Shown here in pieces: positions 11,404 through 23,510 of a stretch of 64,000 nt of DNA. How positions within the stretch are numbered: position 1 is the first letter of the stretch; each line of letters opens with the position of its first letter. The notes under the pieces are model-generated. The model was given only the letters and a program-made list of their open reading frames with translations, had not been told where the DNA came from and did no database searches. A program made the translations under genes and the position numbers. The stretch comes from Eutrigla gurnardus (taxonomy: Eukaryota > Chordata > Actinopteri > Perciformes > Triglidae), in assembly GCA_963514095.1 (NCBI GenBank), contig OY741276.1, positions 5,638,586-5,702,585 on the forward strand, in the 5' to 3' direction.

Positions 11404-13247
11404 GTAACACACGTTTTTTTTTTAAGCTTCATTAGGGCCGTCCATGTTCAGCAACTTTGGCCTCAGCTGCTGGGCCTATTAGGATTTCCTGTCTTCACTA
11501 GTTTTTGGCATAGCAGCCCAAATCACACACAGTACCCGAACCCGTTTAATTATAAAGAAGAGTGGATTTTTTTTATGCTACCTATGTTTTCACAAGTAAG
11601 CAAACCCTTTATCAATCATTTAAAGGGCATTGTGGCTTTCTTTTAGCACCTTTAATAGCGGTCTTGTGGTCCAGTCCGCTGTCAGATTAAGAATTAGGGA
11701 TGTTTACAAGTGTTTTATAGGTCTCCGTCTGCCGAGGCAGATGAGCACATTGGCTTTCACCGTAATCATCTACGCGTCAGCTTAATTGAGGTACGAGTTG
11801 AGTTTGAGGTCAAATGTATTAATTTGAAATCTGAACTGGACAGCGACACATCTGCCGACTCCGGGAGCCTAAATGAGATGTGAAATCTGACTTCACAGTC
11901 ATGGATGCATGCAGGAGTGGTGCGAATGGGACAAGACGGCGTGGACGGACACTTTAATTTACTTTTTGGACTTTTATGCCACGAAAGACGTCTTTATAAT
12001 CCTGTTTTTTTGAAGTTTTGCCGTCGTCCAACTGCAGCATCACCATGCATCAAAGCACCCAAAGTTCACCGCTAACTCACTACCACAGTACCACCGCATG
12101 CAATATGCATTAAGATAATGAGACAAATGTTCTTTTGTAATCTGCTGCTTTATTTGCATCCCCTGCTATGTTGCTTTTAATTGTGTCAGTTCTTTGAAGT
12201 TCAAAGGCAAAGTGATAGAGCCGTTTGTGGGATTACCTGGCTGTTTTTATTATTTCTAATGCAGGTATACAGGAGCTCCTTTGAGAGTCAGCCTTCTGTG
12301 AAGCCTCCCCCCTCCTCCTCCCCCCTCTTTTCTTTTGCCTGCTCAGACTCTATCCACCAGCATCTAAAAAGGCTTTAGAAACAAACATTTGGTCGCATGT
12401 TAGCAGAGGCCCTGAAAGAACACACAAACATTTAAACTAACTGAACTCGGGCTGTCGGAAGGAGGGGGACCAAACATTTGGAGAAAATAAATAATCATCA
12501 AGCGGGAAGTATGCACATTTTATTCATCCTGTGATTAAAAAGTGACAGAAGCATCTTCTTTAGAGAATACAGAAAAAAAAAGAAAAGGAAACGGTGTCAA
12601 TCAGTGTTGATACACGCGTGTGTAATGAGAACAGATATATACGGCGCGAGGAGATTAACTGGCTGAGAAGAAAGCAGCGCTACCTGAATAAGCAGTATTA
12701 TCTGTCTGTTGTTTTTAGGCCACAGATGATTCAAGGAAATTAATATTGCGCCTCTCTCGTGCAGCTTTGCGAGTACAAATGCATTGTTTTTGCCGGTAAG
12801 AAAGATGCTCCATTATAAATAGACACTGAATTCTACGCCTTTGGTTGTAAAAGTGGGTTATGCTGCTTAGAGTGTGTGTCACCTGCATGCTTATTCCTGC
12901 CTCCGTCTGGCCGACACATGCAGATGTACTGTATTTGTGAAATCCTCCTTCTCTTCTCGTCCGTCTCCTTCATTTGAACTGATGGCAACTTCCTGCTTTG
13001 CTACAGTGCTCTCCATGTTTCCCCCCCTTATTTGTAGTTTCTCCACTCCTTGTCTGAAACTACAGCACCCTGTAAAGAGGTGTCCTCTTCCAGCTAAATC
13101 ACCGGGAGGATGATTGATGACGACTCCGGGTTGCGTTCACCCACTTTGAACTGTCTTCTGCTCCCCACAATGTTAACATGACCCAAACGGCATCCAAGTG
13201 CACAGATGTATCATAAATTGTGATAGAAGATTGACGTTCTCCAGGCG

Positions 13248-13250
<3 letters not shown>

Positions 13251-13278
<28 letters not shown>
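13251..13278. repeat. (GT)n microsatellite
   Basis: Short pure GT array in intron 3. Confidence 0.9.
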
Positions 13279-13689
13279 AGGAGAAGCCCGTTGAACTCCA
13301 TGACACACTGCCAATGTCTTCTGTCGGGGAATTAGCTCATCAGAAGTCAGCTCGACAAGATTTAGATGGACAGCTCTCTCTCTCAATGACACCGTAACTT
13401 TCCCGAGACTCACCGAAATGAAACCGATGAATTCACGCGCTGTGGATGGGACTTCTTCCTGATGGGTATTATCTCGGTGCAAAACCTAAAGACTGTAACT
13501 GTGAGGGTCATCTGGTTGACAGCCAAAGGTGGGCATGAACACAGACCACAGTCACCCCTCACATTAGACCAAACTTTTAACATCTACATTAAGACAATTA
13601 AGAAATCAGCCTTACTGTGACTTTATGAACATATCAAGAATTAAAGGACCTAGCTATGTGTCGGGAGGTTTTAGTAAAAAGGATCTTCA

Positions 13690-14220
13690 CTAGGCTCTGT
13701 CATGCTGTCGTTACAGGGCTCTAAGAGACCAAAAGACCTCCTACGACCAGGAGGTTATCCAGTTTTCAGGGTATCAAATGCTTGACTTATAAAACTCTAC
13801 TGTTAGTTCATAAAGCACTGACATGTTTAGGACCAACATGCATTTCTGTTGTTCCGTTACAAGCCCTCATATCGTGTAGGACAGGTCTGCTTAAACTCCC
13901 AGAAAACTTGTACTCTGGGACTCTCAGATCTTTGAAATCGAGGGTTGCCACTGCATTTTATGAAATTACATTTGGGACTATTTACTCACATAACTGCACT
14001 GTCGCTGCACTGTAACTTCTTTTATTCTACTGTTTACTGTCTTGTTCAATTTCAGCTTATTTTAATCTTCTATTTTGCTTTGTTTTAATCCCTTTAAATC
14101 CTATTTATTTTGTCCTTTTATATTTTTTGCGTTGACTTGTGCTTTTATGCCTCGTCTTATTGCCTTTATGTCGTACGTGGAGCACTTTGAATAACCTCGT
14201 TGTTGAAAGTTGCCGTGCAC
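13690..14220 (+). mobile_element. Degenerate 3' end of a non-LTR (LINE-like) retrotransposon
   Basis: The sequence at 13782-14015 encodes a YKTLLLVHKALTCLGPTCIS-like stretch, resembling the C-terminal region of fish LINE reverse-transcriptase ORFs (pattern LL-hydrophobic-KAL-GLGP-YIS). An upstream frame shift and stop are present. After the stop follow T-rich AT sequence and a tail ending GGAGCACTTTGAATAACC and TTGTTGAAA (about 14175-14210), like the AAAGCACTTTGAATTGCC tails of L2/Rex-type elements in fish. It is plainly inactive. The exact clade is not determined. Confidence 0.55.
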
Positions 14221-14281
14221 GTTTTCCTCTCTCCATCTCTCTCTCCATCTCTTCCTCTCAGTGTCTTTATATCCTCATGGT

Positions 14282-14440
<159 letters not shown>

Positions 14441-15238
14441 ATGTGTGAGGGGGCTTTGGGGGTGGCGGCTGTATTGTCAGACACATCACAGCACCAGATG
14501 TCCAATTTGCACTTCAGCGTCGTCTGAATGGAGGGAAGGATGGAGGGAGGTGGAACGAGGATGTTGGTGTGATGGCCTCCAAGCGAAAGAAAGGGATGGG
14601 AACAAAAATTTGAGCTGAATGCAAGAAAAAAATCATTTTTCACTCTTTATTTTTCCAAAAAAAAACTATTCTAAAATATTCCCACATATGTATGCTGTGA
14701 CGTGGAGAGATTTGCAGTCACGTTTCCCACAGAAGCTACAACTGTGTTTGGTTCCCATGAGTCATATGTCCACAAATACAATTGGAGCTAGAGCGTAGGT
14801 TATTTCTTCAATTTGAACTGGCAGAGTGGCTGTAATGGTGTGCATACATAGACGTAATGCAGAGTGTAATTGTATAAATCAAGCAGAAAGTACTTAAAAT
14901 TATGGCTAAATGGAGAAAATGCTGGAAAATATTGAAGAACAAGGAAGGTTGAGGTGGATAAAAAGTAAATTTCACAAATGGAGCTGTTTGAATACATGAC
15001 ACTGACTCAATGCAAACATACAGAAGAATGATGTTCCTTAAAACCACGAGCTCTGGCATGAGGATGTTGCTGAATGTCCTCAGGCAGCACCTGATTTTAA
15101 CTATCAGAACTAAATTCTTTCAAGGGAAAGCTAGTTTATTCTGCGATATAGCTATTTTTCCTTTTTTACCCCACTTATACCATTTTATGTCCCTGTGTGT
15201 TGTCTGAAGGTATGTCATAGTAATAGCATAAAAAGGGG

Positions 15239-15246
15239 GCATCTAT
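15239..15246. repeat. Left target-site duplication GCATCTAT
   Basis: Eight bases repeated exactly at 15589-15596, on the other side of the MITE. Confidence 0.85.
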
Positions 15247-15588
15247 TAGGGGTGAGTATTGGCAAGAACCTCACGATACGATATGTATTACGATACTTTG
15301 GTCACGATACGATACGTATCACGATATTGTGATATAAATAAAGATGAGAACACAAGTACCTGTATATGTACATCAGATGATATTGATCAGAGGACAAATT
15401 GAGTCTCTCCATTTTATTAATTCCCATGAAATTCACTGGAATAAATATTGAATATAAAATGAAAAAGTTCTGCATTCACAAGGCTTTTTTTTATTTTTTT
15501 TATCTTTTTTGGAGTTGAAAAATCGATATTGTATTGGGCGGCAAAGTATCGCGATATATTGCCGCATCGATATTTTTACCCACCCCTA
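15247..15588. mobile_element. Non-autonomous hAT-type MITE, 342 bp
   Basis: The element begins TAGGGGTGAG and ends CCCACCCCTA, inverted termini with one mismatch in ten. It is flanked by a perfect 8-bp direct repeat, GCATCTAT, and the 8-bp duplication is the signature of hAT transposases. The left subterminal region holds several ACGATAC units (15273-15326) and the right one holds matching GTATCG/ATCGATAT units (15520-15570), probably transposase-binding repeats. There is no coding capacity. The perfect duplication suggests insertion was fairly recent. Confidence 0.85.
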
Positions 15589-15596
15589 GCATCTAT
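15589..15596. repeat. Right target-site duplication GCATCTAT
   Basis: Exact copy of the left flanking octamer. Confidence 0.85.
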
Positions 15597-16098
15597 GGTG
15601 GTCTGTCTCTGGATAAGTAGTCTCCAACTGAAACATGCCTTTATGCTCTAAATGCAACCTATAAAGAGTTTAAGCAGCGACTTCGAGGATCTTATTCTCT
15701 GTTGCTTCCATTCACCCCAGTTTGGAAATTGTACTATCAATACTCTTTATTGTGTTCACTTCCATCTTTTGTACTTTATATGTTCATATTCAAACTAAAA
15801 TATTACCCAAACCAAGGCTGCTGGATCCACAGACTGTTGGTGTTGTGACATCTTCTGTCCTTGGCTCCGACTGTCCTCGTGATGGCTGTATTCCAGCTGC
15901 AGTAGAGTGTGCGGCGGGGTCACCTCGGCCCGTGTAGGTGTCGGTCGTAGTGTAATTCCTGTGATTCGCTGATGAATCGCTCTGATAGAAGACAAGCATA
16001 GGGTCTGGCCCAGATGGAGCTCTATTAAGCTGTTAATAAATGAGGATTCTTCTCTGCTCTGCCTGCATCTGTGGAATGGAAGGCACTCACAAACTTGT

Positions 16099-16100
<2 letters not shown>

Positions 16101-16159
<59 letters not shown>
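16101..16159. repeat. (AC)n microsatellite
   Basis: Pure AC array of about 59 bp. Confidence 0.97.
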
Positions 16160-16161
<2 letters not shown>

Positions 16162-18544
16162 CAGAATATTATAATGAAGTAAAGCTAGCCAGATGGCTGA
16201 ATTAGAAAGCCGTCTCTCTCTCTCTCTCTGCTTCCTTTTCTCTCTGTCTCTTCATCCCATGCTCTGTCTGTTTCTTGCATTCTCTGGTGTTTTTTCCTCT
16301 TCCTGTCTCCCGTCTCCCTCCGTTTCCACATTATGGATGCTGGGCGTCGTCATGGCGGTGGTGACCAGCTGGCTAAGGTTTAAGGCCCTGCTGAAGTGCC
16401 CTTGAGCACCATACAGAGGAGAAAGGCAAACTTAGTGTGTTTTCTTTCTTTCTTCCTTTCAAATCACATATTATAGATGATATAGATGATGAGAGTATGG
16501 TAACTGGTGCCGTACCTCTGCCATGTGCAAACAGTACAATGTGGAGGGAGACACAAAGCAAACAGCCGTTATAAGCGTTGGCAGTCGAATCAGGCACCTT
16601 AGATCGAATGGTTGAATAGACTGTTCAGGGTCACCGTTCAGTAAAAAGTGTGGTATTTAATGCAGATTATTGTGGAAGTCCTGTGATTATTTTCTATTAT
16701 TCCATCAGAAGTTTACATTTCTTGCCACAGGAAGTCAAAATGTAGCTGTTTTGAGAATCTTAACCCTAAAGCCCTTTTTATAGAATCACCATTAACCCAA
16801 AAGGGATGCATTATATATTTAAATTATGACTCAACATAACCCCTTATGTAGCCACAAAGTGTTGCGTCAGCAGCGCGGTGGAAACCCCGGAGACAGGCCT
16901 CCACACTGTACTCGGAGCATCAGGAGGCTGCGTAGCAGTCGTGGGGCATTTTGTAAGGGAGCTAATGGGTTCCTTCTAAAGAGGGGACTATAAATGACAG
17001 CTGTCTGCCCCGATCCACCGACTACCATCACGTCTCCATTCCCAAAACACTTAAACGCCGCCGCCGCCGCTGCAGCTTCTGCTGAGAGCGTGAAGGAGGA
17101 AGCAGACACAGTCGGTACGAAAAAAAAAAAAATGGTTTCGGGGAGTGAGCGAGGTGGATTAGAGTTGATGAAAGAGACGGGGATTGGACTGGGGCCGGGG
17201 GTTTGAGCGGGGTGTTAGAGGGGGGGGGGGGGGCTGGGCTGGTAGTTACAGCGCTGGCATCTGTCGCTACCGTCGTCACCCAGGGCGGCACGCGGTTCTT
17301 CACTTTGAATTAGACCTCTGCCGGCTCCTCCGTTAACACCTGAGGAGGTCATTACGACGCCATTAAGATGAGTAGTGCTGGGAGGGTGGGGAGAGAGAGA
17401 GAGAGAGGGATATCTACACCGAGTGTAAACAGTCTGTCTGTCAGTCTGAGAACTTTCTCTTCCCCTGGAGAGCCCTCGCTCCTCTGACAGAAGAATGACA
17501 GAGACCTCATGGGAATTACACCACTCTCTCGCAGCCTCTCTCTCCCTCTCTCCCTCTCTCTCCCTCTCTTTGTTTCTTACATGCACTGACAGATCACAAA
17601 TTCACAACAATAGGCTCTATTTTAGCGCCACTTTCTGTTGGTACACACAAGGCCGACTTAAAATAAACAACCTTTCTATTGCCTCATGCTTTCTCTCTCA
17701 TTTTCCGAGTCTGCTTCGCCTTGTCGCCGCCGCCGTTGTTGTGTGCTGCATTGTTCGGGGGGGATTTTCTCTCTCTCTTTTTCCCCCTCTCCCCTTCTTT
17801 TTCTTCCTCTCCTCTATTCTCCGGAGAAGAAGAAGGAATGCTTTTCCTGGGTGCAGTCAGTGATACGAGCATGGAGCGGCTCTTTCAGTTTCATTATATA
17901 AACAGCTTTGATGCCTCTTCTTGCTCTCTGGTTTCTATGGCTAAGTGGCTTTTGGAGAGGGCTCTGGACTACAGAGACAAGAGGTGTGTGTGTGTGTGAG
18001 TGTGTGTGTGTTTGTACATGAGTTCCTTGTGTATGTGCTGCAGTGGGGATGTGGCTTCACGGATCCATTGGGCCCCGATGAGTATTCTCAGCAATTAGCC
18101 TGCGTTATTCAAACTGGAAGCCTCACAAGGCCTTAAAACCGCTCGCTAACTCTGACTCCTTGTTACATGTTCATGATTATTTTCATGTATTCATTGATTG
18201 TCCTTTAAAGAGTCTGAAATCCTTTACAGAGCCCCTGATAAACATCACGTCATGTTTCAGATCACTCCCTCTCCTCCCCTGTAATTACCTCCGATTCTTC
18301 ATCGCCTTTAACCATCTCAACCTTTTACCCTCTCCGCCTCCTTATCATCCTCACATCCCCGTCCTTCTTTTCCTTTTTTTATATTTGCTCTCTCTCTCTT
18401 CCCTCCTGTTCCTCATCTCCTCATCGTTCCCACCTCTCTTCCTGCCCCGGTTCTCTTCCTCCTCGCCGGCCCGGGACAGATCATCTCCTTATTGCCTTAG
18501 GTGCTGTCAGGCCAAACCAGGCATGACTTCTGTAATCACTGCGA

Positions 18545-18546
<2 letters not shown>

Positions 18547-18615
<69 letters not shown>
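18547..18615. repeat. (AC)n microsatellite
   Basis: Pure AC array of about 69 bp. Confidence 0.97.
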
Positions 18616-18617
<2 letters not shown>

Positions 18618-19516
18618 CATGATGCGTGAGGTCTCTGAGCGGAGGAGTTTAAAAACATATCGTCTTGCAGCCACAGTGGTCTTCATCAAGAACTTGGCTC
18701 GCTGTGCGGGTGAAGGTGATGAAGAGATTGTTACGGGGATGACCCGAGTCTCTAGTCTTAACCACGTACTGTCCTCCCCCCCTCCCATCCATCCCTCCCT
18801 CCATCATTCCTTCTACGCTCAGCTGTTCACAGCGTTGGGGAGCTGGCACAAACTTTTGGCTCCTGGGGATTACTTCACCATGTCTCCCTTCTTGCCTTTC
18901 TTCTTTCCTCCCTCTGAGCCCTCCTCTTAAGTCCCTTCCTTCCTCCCTGATCCCGGTCTTCTTGCTTCATCGCCACAATGCTTCCTGCGCACAAACAAAC
19001 CACAGACACAGAGGTTACCTCAGCCACAGAGGGTCTGTTTCAGACTCTCTCCCACGGCCGCTCTCACGGTCCTGTAGTCGTTTCTGCTCTTTTAACCTGA
19101 TTGGCCGCTGTGTGATGGTGAAGTAGATCTGTGTTTTTAGAGGAGATGTTCTGTCTTGGACATTAACAGGTCAGATAATGTTGCACCCATATCTCACCAG
19201 CCTGAATGATATGCCATATTTATGGCTATGAAAGCTATTGATTTGAATTGATTATGCTTTCATCCTTCCTCTCTCCGTCTCCCCCTCCATCCTCCCTTCC
19301 CTTTCCCTTTTTGTTTCTTAATAATATTTGGCGAATCCCCTCCTCACGCTTCTCCTGTCGTCCAATGGCGACAGCGCAGGCACGCGGCGTCGCTTCCTGC
19401 AGGCATTTCATTAACGCACTAATAACACATTGGTAATTAGGTGACAAAGAGGCTTTTCTTATTGTACTGATCAGCTGCTGAGACGTAGTCCTCAGAGGCC
19501 CACACAGAAGGAGGTT

Positions 19517-19518
<2 letters not shown>

Positions 19519-19592
<74 letters not shown>
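19519..19592. repeat. (GT)n microsatellite
   Basis: Pure GT array of about 74 bp. Confidence 0.97.
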
Positions 19593-19593
<1 letters not shown>

Positions 19594-21435
19594 TGAGTTT
19601 CCCATTTCTTCTAAAAAAGAAAATCCAGTGGAATGCTGGTATTGTTCCTTTTTCAGCTCTTTTGATCTGGTTCATTATAAAGGTAGTCCGTCTGCAGATT
19701 TCATTAAGAACTAAGGCATTCAGATGACCACACAGCTTGGATATTAGGTTCTTATGTATGATGTACGGTGTCCTTTTATCAGTGGAAATGCATTTACACA
19801 GTGAAAGTTGCATTCTTTTTCCACTTTTCTCTTTTGTCCCGGTCTCACTCCTCGTTCTCTATCAGATGGTTCTGGAACCACCTGAGGCACTGAACAAATA
19901 ACGGAGTGCAAATGAAATTTCCTGCGAGGCTTATTGATGTCATTAAACGCCAGCATACTCGGGCCCCGGAATCATTTTAGTCTTCATCAGACCGGCTGAC
20001 ATTTTAGTGAATTAGCTGTTGGAGGTTTGGTGAGTTGGGATGAGCTTCCTCGACCGTTCCCCCCCTCTTCGCGGGGTCAAACGCTCGATTCAATCATCTC
20101 CTTCGGTCCGTCTGCTGCCCTTTGATTGGCTGTCATATGGCTAATATGTGTCTGGTGCGTAATGTTATTCTTGCATGCTGTTCTTTTAAAGCGGCAAATC
20201 AAGTTAGCATCGAGTTTCTTTTGAGCATAAAAGAGCATGGCAATATTGTGATTATCATGAGAATTCACATTTGACTTAAAAGCAAAGGCACCTTCTTCTT
20301 CTTCTTTTTTTTCGAGTACTCTCGAGTTGCATTTGGCCTTTTGTTGTCCTTTCTTTTGTGACAAAATGCCAATTCATGCCATTTAGAAACTGTTCAGAGT
20401 TTGGAACATGTAATTGAAGAATATGGATAAATTCATTGCGCCGTGCTTGACATTTCAGAGTCTAAAGAAAAAAAAATGTTTTGTGTGCGCCAAAAAGAGT
20501 CCCCTTCATTTTTTTGGCACTAATCTGTTTTTCTTTTTTTACTAGTCATGACAGCGGTGAGGGCAAAGATTTCCTAACTCTGAGGAAATATTGCAAAATA
20601 ACTGGATTTTGACATTCAGCGTTATTGTCATGTAGCTGTGGTGCTTCTCTTCTACATACCGTCGCTTTCACAGGGTACAGCTTTACAGTTTTGTAGTGGT
20701 TTATGTTGAAGGAAATCTGTCCTCAGCCAAATTCTAAACATTAAATGCAGATTTTTTATCCCTGATGCATTTAAATTGTAAATATACATCGACCTATTAT
20801 TATTCAATCTCACAGTAGAGTTTCACTCTCCACATTAATGCGATCTGAGCGTCATGACACTGCTGATCCGTGTTCGTCAGTCAGTTGGTCGATCTCGCTT
20901 TGAACCGCCTTTGGTTTCCTGAATTAGTCGGTCCAAAAGGTCCGAAAGTTAATCAAAGTGAGACGTCACTTCTCTCCCTGCGGTCCATCCACCCGTCGTT
21001 GCATCGTCCTGACACGTACAGGGAACCTGTCATTGCAGGGCGTTTGGCGAAACATCATCGGAGCGACAATAGCTTCCACGCAGCTCGCCGCCCTGTCATC
21101 CGTTATCACCTCTCTTCTTGTCTCTACCTCACAGCTGATCACCAAAAAATCTCTCTTCCACAATAGTCGCTTCCCCCCCCCCCCCCGTCTGTCCTCGGCT
21201 GAGCAGGATGTGGTGGAGGAGAAAAGAAGGAAAGGAAGAAATAAGGGCAAATGGAAGAGAAAGTTGTTAATGTCACTGAACCATGAAAGGCTTGGCCTGG
21301 GGTTGGAATGATTCGGTATACAAGGTTCTTTAGTGCCGTGGCTGCGGGGATAAACATAACTTACATCAGCCCTTCGCTTGTACAGGAGATTTCCTCTCCT
21401 GGCACTTACAACCTCAACACTCTAACTGCACTGTG

Positions 21436-21438
<3 letters not shown>

Positions 21439-21487
<49 letters not shown>

Positions 21488-21651
21488 CACAGAGTACGAC
21501 CCTTTCATGTAGCTCATGTACACACACACACACACACACACACACACCAGGGGGCGAACGAAGGTTTTGAATAGTATGTTTTTTTTATTCTGTTTGCACA
21601 GATGACAGTGGTTGCTATTACTTGTTCACACACACACACACACACACACAC
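21439..21651. repeat. Cluster of three (CA)n microsatellites
   Basis: CA arrays at 21439-21483, 21521-21547 and 21627-21651, separated by about 38 and 79 bp of unique sequence. The cluster ends about 150 bp before exon 4. Confidence 0.95.
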
Positions 21652-21801
21652 TCGTACATCGTTTAGTTGGCTTTTGTTGGATGGATTTGTATCAACAGCG
21701 ATATTGACAGCATTGGATTGTGTTATCAATGTAATATGATTAATGTGATGTTTTCTCCATGTCTTCTCTCTGTCTCTCTGTCTCTCTCTCTCTCTCTCCA
21801 G

Positions 21802-21867
21802 ATCATCACTCAGTATGTTTACGAGCTGTTGGAGAAAAAGTGCAACATGACTAAAGCAATCCTGCCG
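21802..21867 (+). CDS. fam172a: fam172a exon 4 (coding)
   Basis: This is a 66-bp exon between a TC microsatellite ending CTCCAG and GTAAGT. It encodes exactly 22 codons, IITQYVYELLEKKCNMTKAI followed by LP. It corresponds to the IITKYVYELLEKDCNLKKV region of the family. Both borders are phase 0, so skipping would remove 22 residues without a frame shift. Residues are 104-125. The polypyrimidine tract of its acceptor is itself a repeat, (TCTG/TC)n at about 21765-21798. Confidence 0.95.
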
Positions 21868-23318
21868 GTAAGTACCCTGAGTGAAAAGAGGCATTTTCCT
21901 CTTTGATTTATGCCCTTGAAGATTAAAGGGAGTATTAAATATGAAAATTGACGTAAATGCTTGGGCTTCAGAGTGTGATTATGATATTGAGTGTCCTGTT
22001 TAAAAGAAATAAATAAAGAAAAGGAAGAAAAGGGGGGGGGGATTGTGAGGCGTCAGCTCTCCTCGTTCTCTATCACTCTTTGTCTTTCTCTCTCTATCTT
22101 CCTCTCTTCCTCCCTCGCTTTCTCGTGCCCCCCCCCCCCTCCCCTGCCCACGTCCTTTTGTGCAAAAGTGTCTCCTCAACAAATTAACTGTATTGTGACG
22201 TGTCATTTCAAAGGCGCAAGAGGCGCAGCATGCTGATGCTTAATCTGTTTTGCATTCACTGGCGCTGAAGGGGACTTTTTACTCAGCCATCGCAGAGTTA
22301 TTCTTTGCCCGGCTCATCCCGGCTCAGAGCACACACTTGATCCCTTTTTATTTGTTGTTTGAAGCGTGTTTGTCTCTCTTTTTGCCCCCCTCCTTTTTTT
22401 TTTTTTTTTTTTTTTACTGCTCCATCCCCTGCTCCTTTTTTCTGTTTATAAAAGTTGTGATCATTTTTCAGGCTGCGTTTATAGGGATGTTAGGCAGCGC
22501 TGGTGTTGAGAATCATAGCGGCGTTAGCTCCGGCGCTAACAGTGTCCATAAATCACCAAGCCAGGGACTCGGCGCCTTTCATTAGCCCCCGTACACTTTT
22601 ACTGGTTTATCTGCCTGGCCTATTTATCTCATTATTCCTCTGGAAAATTGCTCTGTTCGGCTTTTTTTCCCTGCTGCCCACCCGCCTGCGCGTATATGGC
22701 GTGTGTGTGTCGGTGTGTGTATTTGTGCATTAGTGGTGGGTCCGTCCACCTGCGTGGCATTGAACTTGTGACCGCAGATTTTAAGAAGATTAACCACAGC
22801 CAAGTATAGGGAGAGGGAATGAGGGAGCACAAGAGAATAAAGGGTAAGATTTTCTCCCCCACTCGGCTCTCTTTGTCTGCTTGGATTAAGTTCTTGCAGC
22901 TGCCACCCATGGCTTTTATGGACAGTGTTTGTTTCCTTAGAGATTCTTCCAGGCATACTTGGAAGGGCTGCGGAGACGCACGGGATGAGGACGGGAGCGC
23001 ACGCACATAAACACTCACCGACTCACTTCCCCCTCGTTCTGCCCGCGTTACATTCTGCGGCAGTTTTAATCACCTTAAGACTTTTTTTTCGAATCATGAT
23101 TATTGATGATTAGTGTGCTCATGCATATGAGCTTTTTTCAATTACTAAGGCCACAGAGGAGAAGGTGGTTTCTCCTTGAACTCGTGCGTCTTACACACTA
23201 AACATGTTGCTTTGAAAGCAGCAGAAAGTCTATGAAATCACACTCAAAGCTTTTTGAGCAGTTTTCAAAAATAAATAAAGAGGTTTTTGGGGGATTTGAC
23301 TGTGTTTTTGACGTGTAG
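21868..23318 (+). other. fam172a: fam172a intron 4, 1.45 kb
   Basis: Phase 0 intron from GTAAGT to TTTTTGACGTGTAG. It contains a G-run and C-run (22034-22041 and 22129-22138), a T20-type run (about 22396-22415) and no exon that I can support. Confidence 0.85.
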
Positions 23319-23510
23319 GTGGACGCTACAGAAGACGAAGCCACCAGTTTTATCTACCTGAGCCCAGATGCCTTATCCAACCCGTCTAAGCTGCTGGTCC
23401 TGATCCAAGGCAGTGGCGTGGTGCGGGCCGGTCAGTGGGCCCGTAGGCTCATCATCAACCAGGACCTGGACTCGGGGACGCAAATCCCCTTCATCACCAG
23501 AGCCATGGAG
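23319..23510 (+). CDS. fam172a: fam172a exon 5 (coding)
   Basis: This is a 192-bp exon between GTGTAG and GTAGGG. It encodes 64 codons, including VDATEDEATSFIYLSPDALS, then KLLVLIQGSGVVRAGQWARR and LIINQDLDSGTQIPFI, and ends RAME. It contains the first strand and turn of the alpha/beta-hydrolase-like fold. The human protein, from memory, reads LIHGSG where this one has LIQGSG (Gln155, codon CAA), a change at the oxyanion-turn histidine. The block GSGVVRAGQWARRLIIN is otherwise intact, so the exon looks constrained. It is phase 0 on both sides. Residues are 126-189. Confidence 0.97.

Noticed and set aside
18160..18930. 256-codon open frame on the plus strand
   Set aside because: It is built from pyrimidine-rich Leu/Ser/Pro low complexity followed by a CA array (Thr-His repeat). 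No splice or domain support.
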